From CAYVHU01 sp964451415 (GTDB taxonomy: Bacteria > Pseudomonadota > Alphaproteobacteria > Rhodospirillales > Magnetovibrionaceae): DNA of 64,000 bases. This document shows positions 17,148 to 25,316 of the stretch, piece after piece; position 1 is the stretch's first letter, and every line of letters starts with the position of its first letter. A program made the position numbers and the translations under genes. The notes under the pieces are model-generated. The model saw nothing but the letters and a program-made list of their open reading frames with translations. It was not told the origin of the DNA and searched no databases. The stretch covers positions 30,760 through 94,759 of the forward strand of contig CAYVHU010000010.1 in the NCBI GenBank assembly GCA_964451415.1, in the 5' to 3' direction.

Positions 17148-19532
17148 ATGTTTGAAAAGGTCCTTGCCGACGCTCTTCGCCACCATCAAGCCGGTGATCT
17201 GGCCAAAGCGGGTGAACTGTACGCCAAGGCCCTGAAGCTTCAGCCAGACAACTTGGACGCCTTGAACCTGATGGGCGTTTTGATGACCCAGGCGGGACAG
17301 TTCGACGTCGCCATAAGTCTGTTGGAACGCGCCACACATCAGGCCCCTGATTTCGCCCCGGCCTTTGTCAATCTCGGCAACGCCTATCAGACCGCTGGGC
17401 GTCTGGATGAGGCCATCGCGGCGTTCACAAACGCCAAGATGGCCGACATTTCCCTCACCGAAGCGCACCTTAATCTGGCCAGCGCGCTCATTGCATCGCG
17501 GCGTGCCGAAGAGGCTTTGGAAAGCCTGGACATCGTTATCAAGCTGGCTCCAAACGCACCTGAGGGCTACAACTTCAAAGGCAACGCCCTGAGCGACCTC
17601 GGCCGCTTGAACGAGGCCCGCGATGCCTACGCCCAAGCCACCACCAAACAGGACGATTTTTTCGAAGGCTGGGCCAACCTGGGCGGCGCACTGAAAAACC
17701 TGGGACACACGGATGAAGCCATCGACGCGCTGGACAAAGCGCTATCGCTGAACCCCAACCACCTTCAAACCCTGAGCCTGTGGGTCGAAGTCATGATCCA
17801 GTCCGAGCGCGCGGAACAAGCAGAAAAACGCATCATTGAAGCCCTCTGCAACAACGCCGAGATCGCCGCTTTACATCATATTCTGGGCGTGGTGCGCAAA
17901 CTGGCCGGGCACGCCGAGGACGCCGTAGCACCCTTGCAAAGGGCCATCGCGCGCGACCCTGAAAATGCGGACTATCATCTGGCGCTGGGCGATGTGTTCA
18001 TGGACCTAAAGCGCTGGGACAAGGCCGAAGCCGCCATGGCCGAAGCGCAGGCCCTAGCCCCCGATCTCGGCCCCGCCCATGCGGCCATGGCCGAATTGAT
18101 GTTTCGCCGACAGCGCCCCGATGAGGCCGCCCACGCCATGGAACGGGCCCTGCTTACGGACCCGCACAACGTGGAGTATCTGGCCAATCAGGGGACGTTC
18201 TTGCTCAACGCGGGGGAAGCGGCTTCGGCCCGTGAAATTCTAGACCGGGCCGTGAACATAAACCCCGATCACGACCTTGCGCGCAACAATCGCGCCGCGG
18301 CGTTACGCAAGCTCGGCGATCTGGACGCGGCGCTTGAGGATCTCCACCATGCCGTCCACGCCCATCCCGAGAACGGCGCAAGCCACGCCAATTTGGCCGC
18401 GCTTCTGGAAATACGCAGTGATCTGAACGCGGCGCGCGAGGCCGCCGAACGGGCGGTGGAATGCGCACCAGATCACGCGCGTGCTCACGCCATCTTGGGC
18501 ATCGTGCTCAAGGCCCTGGGCGAATTCGAACGCGCCCGGGTTCACCTGGAACGGGCCATAGAACTGAATCCCGGCCAGGTGGAAGCCAACTGGTCGCTGG
18601 GGCTTTTGCAGCTTCTTCAGGGCGATTTCGAAAACGGGTGGTGGAATTACCGCTGGCGCTGGCAACTGGAACATCGTCCTTGCCCTTACCTTGATCGCAA
18701 GCTATGGGATGGCGGTGAACTGGACGGAGACAGCATTCTCATCCACGCTGAACAGGGCATGGGAGATGCGATCCAGTTCCTGCGCTATCTGCCCTTGGTG
18801 ACGGCAAAGGGCGGCCGCGTCACCTTGAGTTGTCACACGCCCCTGGTGGGCCTGATCTCACGATCCCTTGAAGCGCAAGGATACGCCCAGGAGATTGCCG
18901 TGGTCGATCACGACGAAGAGGTCCCCATGACGCAGTGGCACGCGCCGTTACTGGCGTTGCCCCATCTGTTCGGCACAACGCTGGATACCATCCCCGAAGC
19001 GACCGGCTTGTTACGAACACGCCGCGATGCGAAACGCATCGTTCTGCCCCCCCATCCCCAAGGTCGCGACGCGCCAAAAGTAGGGCTGGTGTGGGCGGGC
19101 AATCCCCGCCAGCGCAGCGATCGCTATCGCACCATGCCCCTAAGTGCACTTGCAAACCTGATTGAAACCGCAGACGCACGATTTTACAGTCTCCAGATCG
19201 GCGCAAACGAAGACGATGCCGCCCTTTTGAAAACCTTGGACACCGTGGTCGATCTGGCCCCGTTCATTCATGATTTTTCCGACACCAACGATCTAATAGA
19301 GCAACTGGATCTGGTGATCAGCGTGTGCACTTCGGTGACGCACTTGAGTGGAACCATGGGCAAGCCAACCTGGGTGATGCTGGCCCATGTTCCCGATTTC
19401 CGCTGGCTTTTGGATCGTGACGACAGTCCCTGGTACGCCTGCGCCCGCCTTTTTCGCCAACGCGCCCCCGGGGATTGGGGCGGGGTCGTGGACGCTGTCG
19501 GCCAGGCGCTCTCCGGCTTCAACAAAGATTAA
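17148..19532 (+). CDS. Large TPR protein with GT9-like glycosyltransferase domain (3)
   Basis: 794 residues, the largest of the set. More than a dozen TPR units run from residue 1 to about 500 (LKLQPDNLDALNLMGVLM, then LERAIELNPGQVEANWSLGL and many between). The C-terminal domain shows GDFENGWWNYRWRWQ, HAEQGMGDAIQFLRYL, KVGLVWAGNPRQR, DLVISVCTSVTHLSGTMG and RDDSPWYACARLFRQ. In the DLVIS motif the usual Asp-Thr becomes Cys-Thr, which may affect the sugar site. The start lies two bases after the upstream stop, so translation is probably coupled. It ends 130 bases before the sigma-54 promoter of fliK. Confidence 0.78.
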   Translation: MFEKVLADALRHHQAGDLAKAGELYAKALKLQPDNLDALNLMGVLMTQAGQFDVAISLLERATHQAPDFAPAFVNLGNAYQTAGRLDEAIAAFTNAKMADISLTEAHLNLASALIASRRAEEALESLDIVIKLAPNAPEGYNFKGNALSDLGRLNEARDAYAQATTKQDDFFEGWANLGGALKNLGHTDEAIDALDKALSLNPNHLQTLSLWVEVMIQSERAEQAEKRIIEALCNNAEIAALHHILGVVRKLAGHAEDAVAPLQRAIARDPENADYHLALGDVFMDLKRWDKAEAAMAEAQALAPDLGPAHAAMAELMFRRQRPDEAAHAMERALLTDPHNVEYLANQGTFLLNAGEAASAREILDRAVNINPDHDLARNNRAAALRKLGDLDAALEDLHHAVHAHPENGASHANLAALLEIRSDLNAAREAAERAVECAPDHARAHAILGIVLKALGEFERARVHLERAIELNPGQVEANWSLGLLQLLQGDFENGWWNYRWRWQLEHRPCPYLDRKLWDGGELDGDSILIHAEQGMGDAIQFLRYLPLVTAKGGRVTLSCHTPLVGLISRSLEAQGYAQEIAVVDHDEEVPMTQWHAPLLALPHLFGTTLDTIPEATGLLRTRRDAKRIVLPPHPQGRDAPKVGLVWAGNPRQRSDRYRTMPLSALANLIETADARFYSLQIGANEDDAALLKTLDTVVDLAPFIHDFSDTNDLIEQLDLVISVCTSVTHLSGTMGKPTWVMLAHVPDFRWLLDRDDSPWYACARLFRQRAPGDWGGVVDAVGQALSGFNKD

Positions 19533-19661
19533 GAAAAAACGGCAAAAGCTGCCAAGCCACCCGGCAATTCTTTCTGTATTCCCGTTATTTTCCCATCAAA
19601 CACGCCGGAGAAATCAATATTTTTCCTGCAATTTCATATTGATACACTCCAGCCGAAAGTC

Positions 19662-19677
19662 TGGCACGCTCCTTGCT
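19662..19677 (+). promoter_or_regulatory. Sigma-54 promoter of the fliK-flgD-flgE operon
   Basis: TGGCACGCTCCTTGC matches the sigma-54 consensus exactly at the -24 (TGGCAC) and -12 (TTGC) elements with the required 5-base spacer. It lies 76 bases before the fliK ATG, in the 220-base gap after the TPR genes. The window also encodes FlbD, a sigma-54 activator, which is the expected partner. No further gene was seen in the gap. Confidence 0.9.
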
Positions 19678-19752
19678 GCAATCCCTATGGGCATTCGTGC
19701 TCAAACGCTTTTTTGAGATGTTTTTGAAACCGCAAAGCAAGGGTTCACACTC

Positions 19753-21546
19753 ATGGATGTCGCCGTCGTTAAAAAGGAATATGCCGACGCCGCCCCGACA
19801 GGCAAGACAGGCAAGGCCGGAACCGTATCCGCCGCCGAGAAACTGATCGGCGATTTCTCTGCCGCCGTCGTCGCACGTTTGAGCAAGACCGGCAACACCG
19901 CCGCCGCCAAGGGCAAAAACGCGCTGGTGGAAAATCTGAACCCGAAATTCGAAGTCCCGCGCGAGGCGGCGCCCCAGCGCGAGACACGCGCGCAGCACAA
20001 TGAACGCCCCCGGGAAGATCGGTCTTCTTCCCGCGCGCATGACACATATGCCAACAACGCGCCCCCACGCCGCGACGACGCGCCTGTGCGTGAACGGAGA
20101 AAACCTTTGGACGACCGCGCCGCGACGGCCAATACCGCCGCGCACGACAAGGCCCCGTCCGAAGTGCGCGAGCAGGGAACCAAGCCCGCAGCGCAGGGCA
20201 ATACAGATGACAAAAAGACCGCCAAGCCTTTGGCAAAGGATACCGTGAAAAACCCGACGGACACCGCGCAGCAAGCCGCCCTGGTCGCCAGCATCACCGT
20301 GCCCGTCACGACCACGCCCGCAGTTGTCAAATCCGGGGACATCAAGGACGGCGTCGGAAAAACCGCGGCAAAACCGGATGCAGCCGGGGAGGCTACGCCT
20401 CAAAAAGGGGCTGAAATCAGCGTAAACCCGACGAAAAAGGGCGACAGCGACGCAAAGGGTGTTGATGCCAAAACATCGGACAAAGGCGAGAGCCCCCTTG
20501 ATCTTTTGGCCAAAAACGATGGTCGCAACAAAAAATCATCGGCAAAGAAAACACAAGACACCGCCCAGACCAAAGCCGCCCCCACGCAAGTCAAAACGCA
20601 AGACGCAACCCTCGCCCAGCAACAGGCGGCCGCGTTGTCGCGCAAGGTGGGGCCGGACCAAAACCTTAAGGTCACGGTCAACGTCGAGAAGAAGGCCGAC
20701 AAACTGGCCAGTCAGCCGAGCGCCAATCTGGCCGGTCCGACGCTCTTGAACGACACCACGGACAAATCCGGCCTCGCATCGGCGAAGGACGCAGCCAAAG
20801 GATCCACCGTGCAAAACACACCCACCGCAAACCTGGGTCAGCAAAACGGCCAGCAGGGCGCAAATGCACAGTCACAAAATCAAAGTCAGGCTCAGGCCGC
20901 TCTTGCCGCGGCCGCCAATGTTGCCGACGCTCGCGCGCAAGGCGCACAAAAAGCATCCGATGGCGGAACATCCCAGGCCATCAAGGCGGGCGGCACGGAA
21001 ACCATATCCAACGCAAACACCACCGCCGCGACCACCGACACACAAACTCAGGCGCAACGCACAGCCGCCCCGCCCAAGCTTCCCACACCACCGCGCGCGC
21101 GCCCTCAACAACGCGTCAGCGAACAAGTCTCGGTCCAGATTGCCAAGGGCCTGAATGACGGCCTGGATACCATTCGTATCCAGCTCAAACCCGCCCATTT
21201 GGGGCTTGTGGACGTGCAACTGAAAATGGGCAAGGACGGGCGTGTCTCGGTGGTTGTCAGCGCCGACAACAAGAACACGCTGGACATGCTGAAACAGGAT
21301 TCTCGCCAACTTCAAAATGCCCTGCGGGATGCCGGTTTGCAAATGGGAACCGGGGATTTGAGCTTCAGCATGCGCAATCAGGGCGGACAGGGGAACTCCC
21401 CATGGCAGACGGACAGCGACGCACGGGCAGAAGGTTCGAAGCCGCGCAGCACACCCCTGCTCGAACCGACCCTCGATGAACTTCTCCAGACCGGACCATC
21501 CTCCAACGGGATCATCTCCAAAGATCGTGTCGACATCACGGCGTAA
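19753..21546 (+). CDS. fliK: FliK, hook-length control protein
   Basis: Flagellar hook-length ruler and export-specificity switch. The first 440 or so residues are low complexity, rich in Ala, Lys, Thr, Gln and Asp, as in alphaproteobacterial FliK. The conserved Flg_hook domain is near the C-terminus: SEQVSVQIAKGLNDGLDTIR, then IQLKPAHLGLVDVQLKMG and LRDAGLQMG. Length 597 residues. The ATG at 19753 follows AGCAAGGG. It leads the operon behind the sigma-54 promoter, and flgD follows 12 bases after its stop. Confidence 0.92.
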   Translation: MDVAVVKKEYADAAPTGKTGKAGTVSAAEKLIGDFSAAVVARLSKTGNTAAAKGKNALVENLNPKFEVPREAAPQRETRAQHNERPREDRSSSRAHDTYANNAPPRRDDAPVRERRKPLDDRAATANTAAHDKAPSEVREQGTKPAAQGNTDDKKTAKPLAKDTVKNPTDTAQQAALVASITVPVTTTPAVVKSGDIKDGVGKTAAKPDAAGEATPQKGAEISVNPTKKGDSDAKGVDAKTSDKGESPLDLLAKNDGRNKKSSAKKTQDTAQTKAAPTQVKTQDATLAQQQAAALSRKVGPDQNLKVTVNVEKKADKLASQPSANLAGPTLLNDTTDKSGLASAKDAAKGSTVQNTPTANLGQQNGQQGANAQSQNQSQAQAALAAAANVADARAQGAQKASDGGTSQAIKAGGTETISNANTTAATTDTQTQAQRTAAPPKLPTPPRARPQQRVSEQVSVQIAKGLNDGLDTIRIQLKPAHLGLVDVQLKMGKDGRVSVVVSADNKNTLDMLKQDSRQLQNALRDAGLQMGTGDLSFSMRNQGGQGNSPWQTDSDARAEGSKPRSTPLLEPTLDELLQTGPSSNGIISKDRVDITA

Positions 21547-21558
21547 AGGAAAGAAGTC

Positions 21559-22248
21559 ATGGTAAACAGCGTATTAGGACTCGGCAACTCAGGGGCAAGC
21601 TCTGCCACAAGCGACACCAGCCAGTCGGCACAGTCCCTGGACAAAAAAAACAAGCAAATGAACCAGTTCCTGAAGCTGCTGGTGACACAATTGCGCAATC
21701 AGGATCCCTTGAAACCCATGGACGCCAACCAATTCACCTCACAACTGGTGCAGTTCGCCAGTGTCGAGCAGCAGATCTACCAAAATGCCAACCTGGAAAA
21801 ACTGGTCAGTATTCAGCAGACATCTCAGGTGGCGTCCATGGTCGGCTATCTGGGCAACGACATCGAAGCCAAAGGCCAGAACTTCAACCTGGACGGCGGC
21901 AAGGCCAAGTTCACCTATGCGTTGGATAAAAAACCCACCGAAACCACCATTACCATTTCCGATAAGACGGGAAAAACCGTCTGGAGCGGTACCGGCAGCA
22001 GGGATACGGGCAAGCACACGTTCGACTGGGACGGCAAGGATTCCCTGGGCAACGTCGTCCCGGACGGTCCCTACAAGGTTGTCGTCAGCGCCAAAAACAG
22101 CACCGGAGATCTTCAAGATGTCACCCAGACGATCTTTGGGCGCGTCACCGGGGCCGGTGCGGACAAGGGCAAGGTCATACTTTCGCTGGGCGATGTTCCC
22201 ATCAAGCTGGAAGACATCCTCAGTGTTCAAAAACCCCCGGTCGTTTAG
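21559..22248 (+). CDS. flgD: FlgD, hook assembly scaffold
   Basis: Hook-capping protein needed for polymerisation of FlgE. The conserved N-terminal motif is MNQFLKLLVTQLRNQDPLKP followed by MDANQFTSQLVQFASVEQQ (about residues 35-75). The C-terminal FlgD Ig-like region has VWSGTGSRDTGKHTFDWDGK and VPDGPYKVVV. Length 229 residues, normal. Good Shine-Dalgarno AAAGGAA before the ATG. Between fliK and flgE, the usual order. Confidence 0.95.
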   Translation: MVNSVLGLGNSGASSATSDTSQSAQSLDKKNKQMNQFLKLLVTQLRNQDPLKPMDANQFTSQLVQFASVEQQIYQNANLEKLVSIQQTSQVASMVGYLGNDIEAKGQNFNLDGGKAKFTYALDKKPTETTITISDKTGKTVWSGTGSRDTGKHTFDWDGKDSLGNVVPDGPYKVVVSAKNSTGDLQDVTQTIFGRVTGAGADKGKVILSLGDVPIKLEDILSVQKPPVV

Positions 22249-22311
22249 AGACTTAGAACAAAACCAACACGATGAATACGGCCAAAACCGTAATATCAAA
22301 GGAGATCTAAA

Positions 22312-24753
22312 ATGAGCTTGTACGGTGCGTTGTTTTCCGGTGTGTCCGGGCTTACGGCTCAGTCCAGCGCCATGGGTGCCATCTCCGATAACATCACGAA
22401 CGTGAGCACGATCGGCTACAAGGGCACGGACACAAATTTCCAGACCCTGGTCACGAAACAGACATCGGCCACATTTTATTCCGCAGGCGGCGTGCAATCA
22501 AAGCCGCGCCAGCAAACGGATGTACAGGGCCTGTTGCAGGCCTCGACATCACAGACGGATCTTGCCATGTCCGGTGGCGGGTTTTTCGTCGTCAATCAGG
22601 CCAACACGCCAGGAATTTCAGACCCCTACCTCTTTACCCGCGCGGGTTCGTTCATTCAGGACGATCAAGGCTATCTCAAAAATGCCCAGGGCTACTACCT
22701 GCAAGGCTGGCCCACCGATCCTGCGGGAACCGTGATTCCGGCCAGCTCCAGCCTGACGATCACAAACCAGAACATTATTTCTTCGGATTATCTGGGAAGC
22801 ATCAACTTGAACCGCGTGGGCGGCACGGCGGCGGCAACCAACAATATCGCCATCGGCGCAAACCTGCCTTCCAGCTCCACCGCCGGCCAGACCAACAAAA
22901 CGGATGTGCAGTTTTTTAATTCGCTGGGCAACGCCAACAATCTTTCGATTATCTATTCCAAAACCGCGACAGGGAACCAATGGAACGTGGATGTCGCGCC
23001 GCCGCCGAAAACCACAGTGACCACCCTTTACGACAACACCCCAACCACACCGAAGGTATACTCCAGCGGCGGCCTGGTTGAATTCAACGCCATCCCGGCG
23101 GCAGGCAGTACCATCAAGATCGGCTTTAGTTCCGGAACGGCCCTGACTTACACATTCCAAAACGGAACCGGCAGCGCCTCTGGCAGAACCATTCAGGTTG
23201 ATGGCGGACGTACACTCAGTCAGGTGGTTGCCGATCTGGTCACGTCCGTACAAACCGCCGACAAGGCCTTTACTGTGGATACGAACCGCATCCACGTCAA
23301 ACCGGGCGTAACCACTGCCGTCGAATTCACCGAAAACGGCGTGGGGACCATATACGTCAACCTTGCCTCGACCCTCAACAGCTCGGGCGCGGCGGTCACC
23401 AATCAAACCGGCAGCTTCACCGTCAGTCAAAAGGACAACGCCTATAGCAATTTCACATTGCTGCGTTTTCCCACCACTTTGCCAACCGACAACGATACCA
23501 TTGGCATCAACGGCAAGACCTATATCTTTGACATCAACGGCACGAACACGCTTCCTTCCGCCTCTCCCACCATTAAAAAGGGCACCGCAGAGGTGGATAC
23601 GTTGACGCTGGGCGGTCCCGTGGACACGAACGATATCTTCAGTCTTCAAGTTGACGGTCTCGCTGCCGTTTCGTATACGGTCAAGGCCAGCGACGCCACT
23701 TTGGCTGACATCGCCACGGGCATAGCCGCCGCAATCAACAACGACGCGCCCTCAAGCGCCAGAGTCACGGCGGTCGTGAGCGGAACGAACCAGATTGTTT
23801 TGACGGCAACCGAAGCTCAGCGTGGACGGGCCTTAACCCTTACCAATGTCACCATTCCCACCGACACCGGCACTAACAATACTTTCACCAATGCCATAAC
23901 GACGGCAAACGTCGTGCCATCGGCAATCGCCAATACTGCGGAACTGGTCGCCGCCATGGAAACTTCCATCGAAGGTAACGATAGCGTACTCGCGACGAGC
24001 GGTTCTCGGGTCCAGACGTTCGATCTGGACAACAGCGGCGCAAAAGAGAGCCTTTACATCGCCACGGTTCAAAACGTGACCGACAACATTGATACCTCAG
24101 GCATAGCCACGGCAGCACGACCGACAGATGGCGACGGAACGGCCTATGCCTCCACCACCATTCCGGTGGCCACGGCGGCAGGTATTATATTCAACGCAGA
24201 CGGCCTGCCATCCACATTAAACGTGGGGTCCGCGGAAATTCTGGGCTTTACCGATGGTGCGCAGGACATGAACAACGCCACCGGCTCTGGAAAGCGTATC
24301 AATCTGGATTTCGGCACCACGGGACAGGCCAACGGCCTGACCCAGTTCGGCGCCGAATTCACCCCCGCCTTCATTACGCAAAACGGATCGAAATTCGGCA
24401 CCTTCGCCGGTGTCACCATCGGCACCGACGGCTTGGTTACGGCCCTGTTCGACAACGGCGAAACGCGCAAGATTTTCCAAATTCCCATCGCCACATTCGT
24501 CAACCCGAACCAGATGGGAAGCCAAAGCGGCAACGTGTGGACAGCCACCCAGGCGTCGGGCGACTATACCTTGCGCGTCGCCGATACCGGCCCGGCGGGT
24601 CAGGTCACCCAATCGGCACTGGAAGCTTCGACCGTGGACATCGGCACCGAATTCACCAAGATGATCGTGGTGCAGCGCGCCTATTCCGCCAGCACAAAAA
24701 TTATCTCCACCGCCGATCAAATGCTCCAGGAACTGATGCAGATTAAACGCTAG
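22312..24753 (+). CDS. flgE: FlgE, flagellar hook protein (long form)
   Basis: Hook subunit. The N-terminal flagellar rod/hook motif (LFSGVSGLTAQSSAMGAISD, then NITNVSTIGYKG) and the C-terminal motif (LEASTVDIGTEFTKMIVVQR, AYSASTKIISTADQMLQEL) are both complete. At 813 residues it is about twice the enterobacterial protein; the extra length is a Thr/Ala/Asn-rich central region of repeated beta-domains, including stretches like LADIATGIAAAIN typical of hook and flagellin IN-type inserts. Long FlgE variants are common in alphaproteobacteria. The ATG follows AAAGGAGAT. Probably the last gene read from the sigma-54 promoter. Confidence 0.95.
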   Translation: MSLYGALFSGVSGLTAQSSAMGAISDNITNVSTIGYKGTDTNFQTLVTKQTSATFYSAGGVQSKPRQQTDVQGLLQASTSQTDLAMSGGGFFVVNQANTPGISDPYLFTRAGSFIQDDQGYLKNAQGYYLQGWPTDPAGTVIPASSSLTITNQNIISSDYLGSINLNRVGGTAAATNNIAIGANLPSSSTAGQTNKTDVQFFNSLGNANNLSIIYSKTATGNQWNVDVAPPPKTTVTTLYDNTPTTPKVYSSGGLVEFNAIPAAGSTIKIGFSSGTALTYTFQNGTGSASGRTIQVDGGRTLSQVVADLVTSVQTADKAFTVDTNRIHVKPGVTTAVEFTENGVGTIYVNLASTLNSSGAAVTNQTGSFTVSQKDNAYSNFTLLRFPTTLPTDNDTIGINGKTYIFDINGTNTLPSASPTIKKGTAEVDTLTLGGPVDTNDIFSLQVDGLAAVSYTVKASDATLADIATGIAAAINNDAPSSARVTAVVSGTNQIVLTATEAQRGRALTLTNVTIPTDTGTNNTFTNAITTANVVPSAIANTAELVAAMETSIEGNDSVLATSGSRVQTFDLDNSGAKESLYIATVQNVTDNIDTSGIATAARPTDGDGTAYASTTIPVATAAGIIFNADGLPSTLNVGSAEILGFTDGAQDMNNATGSGKRINLDFGTTGQANGLTQFGAEFTPAFITQNGSKFGTFAGVTIGTDGLVTALFDNGETRKIFQIPIATFVNPNQMGSQSGNVWTATQASGDYTLRVADTGPAGQVTQSALEASTVDIGTEFTKMIVVQRAYSASTKIISTADQMLQELMQIKR

Positions 24754-24849
24754 GTATTTAGGCCCTTATTAAGAAAACCCGGTGTAGTGTTCTTGAAACA
24801 AACGAAGGTAGAAGCCTGCGTTGCCAACAGAACACGCATTGGGTATTTC

Positions 24850-25176
24850 ATGAGCAAAATCGCACACGCAGACCCCTCGGCTTCCTTCCAGAACGACAGC
24901 ACACCGCAAGACGACCTGTCGGATCTTCCGTCTGCGGACACGCGACGCTGGGACAGCAAACGCAAGGCTCAGGTGGTCGATGCCGTGCGCAGCGGTCGTC
25001 TCACCTTGGATCAGGCGTGCGCCATTTACGCCATGTCCGTGGATGAATTTCTATCCTGGCAATCCTTGTTCGATCGCTATGGCGCAAAGGGCCTGATGGC
25101 CACGCGTCTTAAGGAATTCCGCGACGAGCGCGTGTGCGAGCAACGAAGCCGTAGGCAATTTTTGCCGCCTCGTTAA
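24850..25176 (+). CDS. sciP: SciP, CtrA antagonist (DUF1153)
   Basis: Small helix-turn-helix protein of the DUF1153/SciP family. In Caulobacter it binds CtrA and blocks transcription of CtrA-dependent genes in swarmer cells. The core RRWDSKRKAQVVDAVRSGRL, TLDQACAIYAMSVDEFLSWQ and FDRYGAKGLMATRLKEFRD (residues 32-92) is the conserved domain. ATG 24850 gives 108 residues; the open frame extends 21 codons upstream without a better signal. No strong Shine-Dalgarno is visible. It sits between flgE and fliF, as in Caulobacter. Its TAA stop overlaps a possible CtrA half-site. Confidence 0.88.
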   Translation: MSKIAHADPSASFQNDSTPQDDLSDLPSADTRRWDSKRKAQVVDAVRSGRLTLDQACAIYAMSVDEFLSWQSLFDRYGAKGLMATRLKEFRDERVCEQRSRRQFLPPR

Positions 25177-25268
25177 CCACTTATTCACCAAGATATCACT
25201 AGCTTAGGGCGGAGCAGCGGAACGGACACGCGTACACACACACGCGTGGACGCCGTAACTGCCTAAGC
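25173..25268 (+). promoter_or_regulatory. sciP-fliF intergenic control region
   Basis: TTAACCAC at 25173-25180 matches the CtrA half-site TTAACCAT in seven of eight bases and overlaps the sciP stop. Downstream are nested inverted repeats: GCTTAGG (25202-25208) with CCTAAGC (25262-25268) outside, and CACGCGT (25227-25233) with ACGCGTG (25242-25248) inside. The fliF operon is CtrA-controlled in Caulobacter, so a regulated promoter or structured leader is expected here. The assignment is inference. Confidence 0.4.
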
Positions 25269-25316
25269 CCAGAAAGGGCGCGCAACGCATTTTGATAAAT
25301 GGGATAGGGATTGCCC

